A stretch of DNA of 64,000 nt from Hymenobacter ginkgonis. Lineage in GTDB: Bacteria; Bacteroidota; Bacteroidia; Cytophagales; Hymenobacteraceae. A program made the translations under genes and the position numbers. Location of the stretch: positions 1 to 64,000 of the forward strand of contig NZ_WQKZ01000010.1 of the NCBI RefSeq assembly GCF_009755225.1, given 5' to 3'. This document shows positions 8,789 to 15,055 of this stretch, piece by piece. The stretch's first letter is position 1, and every line of letters starts with the position of its first letter. The notes under the pieces are model-generated. The model had not been told where the DNA came from, did no database searches, and saw nothing but the letters and a program-made list of their open reading frames with translations.

Positions 8789-8862
8789 TGGTCGTATAAG
8801 GAGTCGAACCTTAAACCTTCTGATTCGTAGTCAGATGCTCTATCCAATTGAGCTATACAACC
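8789..8862 (-). tRNA. tRNA-Arg (anticodon ACG)
   Basis: The minus strand folds as a 74-nt tRNA. The 7-bp acceptor stem is GGTTGTA / TACGACC with one G-T pair, the D arm contains AGCTCAATTGGATAGAGC, the anticodon arm is TCTGA-CTACGAA-TCAGA with anticodon ACG, the T loop is GGTTCGACTCC, and the discriminator base is A. CCA is not encoded. The 3' end faces the prophage 67 bp away, the usual geometry for phage integration into a tRNA gene. Confidence 0.95.
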
Positions 8863-8882
8863 GTTTTCCCGTGTTGGGACTG

Positions 8883-8915
8883 CAAAGGTAGGCAGGAATT
8901 TTTTCCCTGTGCAAA
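8883..8915 (-). promoter_or_regulatory. Bacteroidota-type promoter of tRNA-Arg
   Basis: Read on the minus strand, TTTG (complement of 8912-8915), 21 bases, then TACCTTTG (complement of 8883-8890) match the Bacteroidota -33/-7 consensus TTTG-N19-21-TAnnTTTG. The -7 box ends 20 bp upstream of the tRNA 5' end. Confidence 0.75.
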
Positions 8916-8985
8916 TACGCAGCACATTTTTTACCTGGAAAACAGCTGCTGCGGAAGCAAGCCGGTAATAATCAGGCAATAAATA

Positions 8986-9705
8986 TTACGCCGTGGGCGG
9001 CGCATTGCGGCGCAGCACTCGCTGCAAGGCCCGGTTGAACACCACGTATAGCCCCAGCAGCGACGCTACCACCAGCCCCAGCAGCACCAGCTTGCTGAGG
9101 GTGCCTTCGTCGGGGTTGCGCAGCAGCGCTAGCACATCGGAGGCTTTGGTGCCAAGCCAGTAAAAGAACAGGCTGCGCGGCAGCATTCCCAGCACCGAGG
9201 CGGCCAGAAAGCGCCCCCGCGGCACACCCACAATGGCCAGCACAAACGTCATGAGTGCAAACGGCAGCACCGGCGAGAGCCGAGTGAGCAGGATGAGCGA
9301 AAAGCTTTGGTGTTGCAATTCGCCCAGCACGGCCTCGGCCTTGGGGAAGTGGTGCAGGAAGCTGCGCAGCTTGCCGTGGTCGAGGCGGCGGGCCAGCTCG
9401 TAGCCAAGGGCGGCAGCCAAGGCGTAGGAGGCCACCATGCCCGGCAGGCCCGACCAGCCCAGGAAGTACCCGGTAATGATGACTACAAATGTGCTGTTGG
9501 TGAGGGCAATGGACATCGTAATGCCCATTAGCACGAAGTAGCCCAGCATTTGCAGCGTAGTGAGGTGCTGCAGCAACGCTTGGTTTTCGTAGAGGATGAG
9601 CACCAGCGACGACGAGCCCAGCAACGGCACCGCCACCAGCAGCAACATGGTGAGCAGGGTAGAAAAATTCTTTTGAAAAAGCTCGCGTAGGAATGCCATT
9701 GCCAC
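8986..9705 (-). CDS. VTT/DedA-like (TVP38/TMEM64 family) membrane protein
   Basis: A 239-residue inner-membrane protein. Hydrophobic segments lie at about 17-37, 50-70, 72-100, 135-165 and 195-225. The segment FVVIITGYFLGWSGLPGMVASYALAAALGYELARR and the later ILLTRLSPVLPFALMTFVLAIVGV match the conserved VTT core, including the Arg/Pro re-entrant region. Related DedA/TMEM64 proteins move or flip lipids; the substrate here is unknown. The ATG at 9705 is used; a second ATG two codons in (9699) is equally possible. It is a single gene, downstream of and on the same strand as the DUF2167 gene, with an 81-bp gap. Confidence 0.8.
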   Translation of the reverse strand: MAMAFLRELFQKNFSTLLTMLLLVAVPLLGSSSLVLILYENQALLQHLTTLQMLGYFVLMGITMSIALTNSTFVVIITGYFLGWSGLPGMVASYALAAALGYELARRLDHGKLRSFLHHFPKAEAVLGELQHQSFSLILLTRLSPVLPFALMTFVLAIVGVPRGRFLAASVLGMLPRSLFFYWLGTKASDVLALLRNPDEGTLSKLVLLGLVVASLLGLYVVFNRALQRVLRRNAPPTA

Positions 9706-9786
9706 AAAGTAAGCGGGAAAGCTGGCCCAGTACCCACCGGGCCAGCCTTTCCCGCTTACGTACGGCCCGGGGCCGGTAGCGGCCCG

Positions 9787-10695
9787 CTACGACTCTTTGG
9801 CTCCGAAACCGAAGAACCGCTTAATTGCCGCCCAGGCCCCGCCCAGTGCCAGCAACCCCAACTTCCAAAACTTGAGGATGATGGCAAAAAAACCTACTTT
9901 AGCCAGCACTTTGCCCGCCACCAGGCCGCCAATGGAGTAGGCGGCTACCTCGTCAATGTCGGGGCTGTAGTCGCTGTATTGCTGGCCTTTGGTAAACGTT
10001 ACATTGGCCAATAGGCCGGGGATGCTCGCCTTCATCTGGGGGAGGAGGGTAGGCTCGCCCACGGCGTTGAAAATGAGCACCCCCTTGCGGCCCAAGATGC
10101 GCACGTTGTAGTTAAGGGTTTCGTCGAGGCTGCTGCCAAAGCGCAACAGCTTGGCCCAGTGCAGGGTATGCTGCTGCTTGTCGTAGTAGGGCTTAGCGCC
10201 CCAGCCCAGTAGGTGCATGGCCTCGTAGCCGGCGGCTGTGCGCTCGGGGTTTTCTTCCTCCGTTTCCTTCTGCATACCTTCCATCAACTCCTCGTAGTTG
10301 ATGTCGTCGGCGTCATCATCCTTCACATAGCCCATGGGGTCGTAGTGAACGATGTATGCCCAGTTAGCCTCACTCAGTGGCCCCACGTTTTCGGGAAAAA
10401 GCATGCCCAGGTTTTCCTGGGGTGGGTTGTGCCAGAGCTTGTGCAGCACATAGCCACTCTGCGTCGAGTCGAGGTAGCGAAAGCCGCGCGGTACCGTCAG
10501 CTCCCCCACTGCACCAGGCAAGGTGATGTGGCCCTGCTGGTAATGAAAAGTACCATTGACGGAATCGGCATAAGCGCGGTACAGCGCTGCCGAATCGACA
10601 GCTACTGGCTTGAGTGCCGGCTTGGGGCGCGGTGCCGCCACGGCCGTACCCGCCGCAAACAGCAGTAAAAACAACTTGAATAAAGGTTTTTTCAT
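9787..10695 (-). CDS. DUF2167 family membrane protein
   Basis: A 302-residue protein with a signal peptide at 1-20 (MKKPLFKLFLLLFAAGTAVA). The body contains GTFHYQQGHITLPG, an HPP-like segment (KLWHNPPQENLGMLFPE), an acidic stretch DDDADDINYEELMEG, and GWGAKPYYD, all characteristic of DUF2167. A hydrophobic segment at about 265-295 anchors it, followed by a basic tail. Family members are predicted membrane-anchored proteins of unknown function. The start is ATG 10695; an upstream frame to 10905 adds a low-complexity stretch and overlaps the promoter region of the divergent gene. Confidence 0.85.
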   Translation of the reverse strand: MKKPLFKLFLLLFAAGTAVAAPRPKPALKPVAVDSAALYRAYADSVNGTFHYQQGHITLPGAVGELTVPRGFRYLDSTQSGYVLHKLWHNPPQENLGMLFPENVGPLSEANWAYIVHYDPMGYVKDDDADDINYEELMEGMQKETEEENPERTAAGYEAMHLLGWGAKPYYDKQQHTLHWAKLLRFGSSLDETLNYNVRILGRKGVLIFNAVGEPTLLPQMKASIPGLLANVTFTKGQQYSDYSPDIDEVAAYSIGGLVAGKVLAKVGFFAIILKFWKLGLLALGGAWAAIKRFFGFGAKES

Positions 10696-10816
10696 AAAGT
10701 GAAAAAAGAGTAAATAGGTAAGCTGCGAATATAGGAGGGGGTAGGAATTGCCGCCGCCTTGCGGGCGCGGCTGGGCAGCATAAAAGGCGCCTGCCTCGTG
10801 CCCACGCCCGCGCCGG

Positions 10817-10824
10817 TATCTTTG
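10817..10824 (+). promoter_or_regulatory. Bacteroidota -7 promoter element, very close to the start codon
   Basis: TATCTTTG matches TAnnTTTG exactly. It ends only 7 bp before the ATG at 10832, so the transcript would have almost no leader. No clear -33 TTTG is seen at the expected spacing. Confidence 0.5.
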
Positions 10825-10831
10825 CGGGCCT

Positions 10832-11971
10832 ATGAAATTTGCCACCAAAGCCATCCACGCCGGCGTGCACCCCGACCCCACCACGGGGGCCATAATGACG
10901 CCCATCTACCAGACTTCGACCTACGCCCAGCGCTCGCCGGGCGACAACAAGGGCTACGAATACTCGCGCACCCACAACCCCACCCGCACCCAGCTGCAAG
11001 ACGCACTGGCCGCCCTCGACAATGGCCAGCACGGCCTGGCGTTTGCCTCGGGCATGGCCGCCATCGACTGCGTGCTGCACCTGCTGAAGCCCGGCGACGA
11101 AGTCATCTCGACCGACGACCTCTACGGCGGCAGCTACCGCATCATGACCAAGGTGTACGCCCCGCTGGGCATCAAATTCCACTTCGTGCCGATGGGAAAT
11201 ATGGATGCCGTGCGCGAAAAAGTGACGCCCAATACCAAGCTGATTTGGGTTGAAACGCCTACCAATCCGCTGCTCAATATCATTGACATTGCCGCCGCGG
11301 CGGCGATAGCCAAAGAAGCCGGCGCGCTGCTGGCTGTCGATAACACGTTCTCTACCCCCTACTTGCAGACGCCGCTCGAACTGGGCGCCGACATCGTGGT
11401 GTACTCGCTCACCAAGTACATGGGCGGCCACTCCGATGTGGTGATGGGCGCCCTGGTTTTCAACGGCGACCAGCTGCTAAAAGACCTCAGCTTTTACCAA
11501 AATTCCTGCGGCGGCACGCCCGGCCCCCAAGACTGCTTCTTGGTGCTGCGCGGCCTCAAAACCTTACACCTGCGCATGCAGCGCCACTGCGAAAACGGCC
11601 GCGCCGTGGCCGAGTACCTGCGCCAGCACCCCAAGGTAGAAAAAGTGTACTGGCCGGGCTTCGAAAACCACCCCAACCACGCCGTAGCCGCCAAGCAGAT
11701 GCGCGACTTCGGGGGCATGATTTCGTTTGTGCTGGAGGGTGATAAACAGGAAGATGCCATCGCGGTGCTGGAGAAATTTCAGCTCTTCACGCTGGCCGAA
11801 AGCCTGGGCGGCGTCGAGAGCCTGAGCGGCCACCCCGCCACCATGACGCACGCCAGCATTCCGGCCGAGCAGCGCCGCAAGGCGGGCCTTTCGGACTCGC
11901 TCATTCGCTTGAGCGTGGGCATCGAAGACGCCGAAGATTTGATTGACGACCTGGCCCAGGCCATTGGGTAG
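10832..11971 (+). CDS. Cystathionine gamma-synthase / gamma-lyase (Cys/Met metabolism PLP enzyme)
   Basis: A 379-residue fold-type I PLP enzyme. It keeps the family marks: YSRTHNPTR near residue 50, FASGMAAID near 75, the cofactor segment VYSLTKYMGGHSDVVMG with Lys195 as the Schiff-base lysine, and VESLSGHPATMTHA near the C-terminus with a Gly-Val-Glu-Ser-Leu substrate-binding turn. Family members either join O-acyl-homoserine with cysteine or split cystathionine; the sequence alone does not separate synthase from lyase. The length is typical. It is a single gene with a promoter box 7 bp upstream and a GC-rich inverted repeat behind it. Confidence 0.9.
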   Translation: MKFATKAIHAGVHPDPTTGAIMTPIYQTSTYAQRSPGDNKGYEYSRTHNPTRTQLQDALAALDNGQHGLAFASGMAAIDCVLHLLKPGDEVISTDDLYGGSYRIMTKVYAPLGIKFHFVPMGNMDAVREKVTPNTKLIWVETPTNPLLNIIDIAAAAAIAKEAGALLAVDNTFSTPYLQTPLELGADIVVYSLTKYMGGHSDVVMGALVFNGDQLLKDLSFYQNSCGGTPGPQDCFLVLRGLKTLHLRMQRHCENGRAVAEYLRQHPKVEKVYWPGFENHPNHAVAAKQMRDFGGMISFVLEGDKQEDAIAVLEKFQLFTLAESLGGVESLSGHPATMTHASIPAEQRRKAGLSDSLIRLSVGIEDAEDLIDDLAQAIG

Positions 11972-11987
11972 GGGTAGGGCATAGCCC

Positions 11988-12040
11988 GAAGCAGGCTCCA
12001 ACCCAAGCCGGCCGCCACGCCGTAGGTTGGGGCCCGCTTC
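11988..12040. repeat. GC-rich inverted repeat between cystathionine enzyme and GDSL hydrolase
   Basis: GAAGCAGGCTCCAACC (11988-12003) pairs with GGTTGGGGCCCGCTTC (12025-12040), 16-bp arms with a few mismatches. An overlapping partial dyad AAGCCGGCCGCCA / TGGCGGCTTGG continues to about 12053. There is no T run, so it is a weak terminator at best; it may be a small repeat element. Confidence 0.55.
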
Positions 12041-12058
12041 GCTGGCGGCTTGGCTCCT

Positions 12059-12769
12059 ATGCGTGTTTTTTTAGTTTCATTGTTTGCCCTGGCTGCTTGC
12101 GCAGCCCCGCGGGCTGGTGCGCCGGTAGCCGGCGCCGTTGTTCCCATGCCTACTGCTGCTGCCATTCCTTACCTTGCCCTCGGCGATTCCTACACCATTG
12201 GCGAGGGCGCCCCCCAAGCCGACCGCTGGCCGGTGCAGCTGGCCGGCCTCGTGCGCCAGCAGGGGGGTAGGCTGGCCAACCCCGATATTATTGCCCGCAC
12301 CGGCTGGACCACCGCCGAATTACAAGCCGCCATCGCGGCCAGCGGCAACCACCGCACCGACTACGGCCTGGTGTCGCTGCTCATTGGCGTAAACAACCAA
12401 TACCGCGGCCAATCGGTGGCGCTGTACCGCACCGAATTTCGGGCGCTGCTGGCCACAGCGCGGCACTTTGCCGGCGGGCAGGGGGGTAGGGTAGTGGTGT
12501 TGAGCATCCCCGACTGGGGCCAAACGCCCTTTGCGGCCGCCGAAAACCGCGACCCGGCCCGCATTGGCCAGGAAATCGACCAATTCAACACTGTGGCGCA
12601 CGAGGAGTGCCAGCACGCCGACGTAGCCTTCGTTTCCATCACGCCGCTTACCCGCGCCGCCGCCGGCGAGGCCCAGCAGTTTACCCCTGATGGTCTGCAC
12701 TATACGGGTTTGCAGATGCGGCGCTGGGCCGAGCTGGCCTTGCCCGTGGTGCAGCAAAAACTGCAATAA
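12059..12769 (+). CDS. SGNH/GDSL-type esterase lipoprotein
   Basis: A 236-residue secreted hydrolase. The N-terminus (MRVFLVSLFALAAC) is a lipoprotein signal with Cys14. Block I is ALGDSYTIGEG with the nucleophile Ser, block III is LLIGVNNQYRG, and block V is TPDGLHYTG supplying Asp and His. These are the catalytic parts of an SGNH hydrolase acting on ester bonds; the substrate cannot be told. ATG 12059 gives a good signal peptide, whereas a TTG at 12050 adds three residues without benefit. The gene contains a GGGGTAGGG copy encoding Gly-Gly-Arg-Val. Confidence 0.85.
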   Translation: MRVFLVSLFALAACAAPRAGAPVAGAVVPMPTAAAIPYLALGDSYTIGEGAPQADRWPVQLAGLVRQQGGRLANPDIIARTGWTTAELQAAIAASGNHRTDYGLVSLLIGVNNQYRGQSVALYRTEFRALLATARHFAGGQGGRVVVLSIPDWGQTPFAAAENRDPARIGQEIDQFNTVAHEECQHADVAFVSITPLTRAAAGEAQQFTPDGLHYTGLQMRRWAELALPVVQQKLQ

Positions 12770-12864
12770 TTCGGAGATTTGCGGCGTCCTAATGTCCCGT
12801 TCCTGCTACCCCGGCAAGCTACTTTGCCCGGGCTTGAGCGGCGGCGCTTAGCTCTCCGCATTTT

Positions 12865-13581
12865 ATGAAATACCTGCTGCTTGCTCTTCCCGCTACGCTG
12901 CTCGCCACTCAGGCTTTTGGGCAGCAAATTGAATATTCCGGCCGTGCCAACGCGAGCTTTTCCAACTTTCGGGGTACCAACGCCACCACCAGCAGCGTCG
13001 TCAACTACAACACAGCTGACCTGGGTAGTAGCAGCACCTTCAACCCCTACGGCAAGCACCTGGGCGCCGGCTTCGGGGCCAGCGGCCGGGTGCAGCGCGT
13101 GGGCAAAGCCGGCCTACTGACGGCCTTCGACCTGGGCTACGATTTTATGCAGGCCCGCACCACTATCACGTCGGTTAATTACAACAACACGGTGGCCGGC
13201 TACAACCGCACTACCTCAGCCACCACCCACCTCTACACGCAAACCATCAGCGCATTTGCCGGCGCCGGCTGGCGCCTGCGTGGCAAAGCCCTGGAGCTGG
13301 ACGCCCTGGTGGGCCCCGAACTGGCCTACCTCCTCACAGCTCGCGAAACGAGCAGCGGCGTCACCACCACCGGCGAATGGAGCACCGACGCCAAGCACTC
13401 GGCGGCCAATTCGCTCGACTTCCGGCTGCGCGGCGACCTCACGGTGTGGCGCAAGCGCGTGGGCCTGGCCGCAAGCTACGCCTACGGCTTCACCAACTAC
13501 GAGCCCAGCACATCCGCTATTTCCTCGCCCCAGGCCAATGTGGGGCTCATTCGAGTAGGCTTGGCTTACCGGTTGAAATAG
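12865..13581 (+). CDS. Secreted outer-membrane beta-barrel-like protein of unknown function
   Basis: A 238-residue protein with a signal peptide ending at AFGQ (about residue 20). The mature part alternates short amphipathic beta stretches with Asn/Thr/Ser-rich loops, and ends in GLIRVGLAYRLK with a terminal basic residue, as in small outer-membrane barrels of the OMP_b-brl type. I recognise no specific family. It stands alone with 95 bp upstream and 97 bp downstream. A porin or structural barrel role is inference. Confidence 0.7.
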   Translation: MKYLLLALPATLLATQAFGQQIEYSGRANASFSNFRGTNATTSSVVNYNTADLGSSSTFNPYGKHLGAGFGASGRVQRVGKAGLLTAFDLGYDFMQARTTITSVNYNNTVAGYNRTTSATTHLYTQTISAFAGAGWRLRGKALELDALVGPELAYLLTARETSSGVTTTGEWSTDAKHSAANSLDFRLRGDLTVWRKRVGLAASYAYGFTNYEPSTSAISSPQANVGLIRVGLAYRLK

Positions 13582-13678
13582 CCGCTGAGCGGGAGGTAGG
13601 AGCTGTTGGGCACGCTACGCAAAAATATTGGGGGTAGGGCTGCGTCTGCCCCAGCGGCGCTTTATCTAGCCTCTTCCC

Positions 13679-14668
13679 ATGCTCCTCCAGCCCCGCCGCC
13701 ACGGCCGCAAATACTACAACGTGCTGCCCACCAGTGTAAGCCCGCCTTCGGGCTACGGCAAACTGCTGAGCCGCTACATTTTTGAGAAAGCCGAGCGCGA
13801 GCCCAGCCAGCCGCTCGGCCCTTTTCGGGCCGCTGCGGCGGCGCTGGCCGCCCCTGTGCCCACCGCTGCGCTGCGCGTTACTTGGCTAGGCCACAGCACG
13901 GTATTATTGGAAATTGATGGCCGCCGCTTCCTCACCGACCCGGTGTGGGCCGAGCGGGCGTCGCCCTCGCAACTGGTGGGGCCCAAACGGTTTTTTGCCC
14001 CGCCGCTGGCCCTGGCCGACGTGCCGCCCCTCGATGGCATCATCCTCTCGCACGACCACTACGACCACCTCGATGCGGCCGCCATTCGGGTGCTGGCCCA
14101 GCGCGGCGAGCGCTTCTTCTGCGCCTTGGGGGTAGGGGCGCACCTGCGCCGCTGGGGCGTGCCCGCCGCCAATATCACCGAAGCTACGTGGTGGGACGAA
14201 ATTGAGCTAGCCCCTGATTTTAAGTTAATTGCCACGCCTGCTCGCCATTTTTCGGGCCGTGGCTTGCTCAATCGCGACAGCACACTTTGGGCCTCGTGGG
14301 TGCTGCGCGGGCCGCAACACAAGGTGTTCTTCGGCGGCGACTCGGGGCCCTTCGACGATGCTTTTCAGCAGATTGGCGCCGCGTACGGGCCCTTCGATTT
14401 GGTGATGCTCGAAATCGGGGCCTCCGACCCCGAGTGGGCCGACATCCACCTGGGTCCCGATAATGCCCTGGCTGCGCACCAGTTGCTGGGTGGCGGCCCG
14501 CTGCTGCCCCTACACTGGGGCACGTTCAACCTGGCATTTCACGCCTGGCGCCAGCCTGTGCAGCGCCTGCTCGAAGCTGCTGCGCCCACCGTGCCGCTGT
14601 TGCTGCCCGCCCCTGGCCAGCGCGTAGAGGTGGCCGCCGGCCCCATGAATTCGCAATGGTGGCAATAA
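13679..14668 (+). CDS. MBL-fold metal-dependent hydrolase (NAPE-PLD/UlaG-like)
   Basis: A 329-residue metallo-beta-lactamase-fold protein. The metal motif HDHYDHLD begins at His125, preceded by WLGHSTVLLEIDGRRFLTDPV, which is typical of the NAPE-PLD/UlaG branch. Later ligands are in TPARHFSGRG, FFGGDSG and PLHWGTFNLA. Members hydrolyse phosphodiester or lactone bonds; the substrate here is unknown. There is no signal peptide. Length and motif order are typical. The gene is single and ends in a strong hairpin. Confidence 0.88.
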   Translation: MLLQPRRHGRKYYNVLPTSVSPPSGYGKLLSRYIFEKAEREPSQPLGPFRAAAAALAAPVPTAALRVTWLGHSTVLLEIDGRRFLTDPVWAERASPSQLVGPKRFFAPPLALADVPPLDGIILSHDHYDHLDAAAIRVLAQRGERFFCALGVGAHLRRWGVPAANITEATWWDEIELAPDFKLIATPARHFSGRGLLNRDSTLWASWVLRGPQHKVFFGGDSGPFDDAFQQIGAAYGPFDLVMLEIGASDPEWADIHLGPDNALAAHQLLGGGPLLPLHWGTFNLAFHAWRQPVQRLLEAAAPTVPLLLPAPGQRVEVAAGPMNSQWWQ

Positions 14669-14669
14669 G

Positions 14670-14709
14670 CTACCCCCTAGCTTAGCCCCTGGCTTAGCTA
14701 GGGGGTAGG
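14670..14709 (+). terminator. Inverted repeat after the MBL hydrolase
   Basis: CTACCCCCTAGC pairs with GCTAGGGGGTAG, a 12-bp perfect stem with an internal smaller dyad (TTAGCC/GGCTTA). There is no long T run, so intrinsic termination is plausible but unproven. Confidence 0.55.
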
Positions 14710-15055
14710 CCAGGCAGAGAAGCCCACGCTCGGGCAGCGTGCCCCAAACAAAAACTGCCCTGGTTAGTTGAGCCACTATTCCTACCCCGGCACGCGGCGC
14801 CACGCCGCTCCGCTGCTCGCTCTGGCGTTTGCCAATTGCCTATCCAGGCAAGGAAATCAGGAAAGCTCGCGCGCCGTTCGGCCCGCTTAGGCTACTTCGT
14901 TTTCTTTATAAAGGGAAATTTTCTGACTGCTTAGCTTAAACTAACGCTCGTTAGATGTGGCAATTATTTTATACTCCTTCTTGTACAAGCACAAAAGCTG
15001 TGTAATTTGCCGACCTTAAATTTTATACACGCAATTTTTATTTCACCATTTTTAC
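14710..15055 (+). promoter_or_regulatory. 345-bp leader of the TonB receptor with a CTAACG dyad
   Basis: No gene is seen. The left part is GC-rich; from about 14880 it becomes AT-rich. CTAACGCTCGTTAG at 14941-14954 is a perfect 6-bp dyad with a 2-bp centre, 102 bp before the ATG, and could be an operator. No clean TAnnTTTG box is found at usual spacing. Confidence 0.35.
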
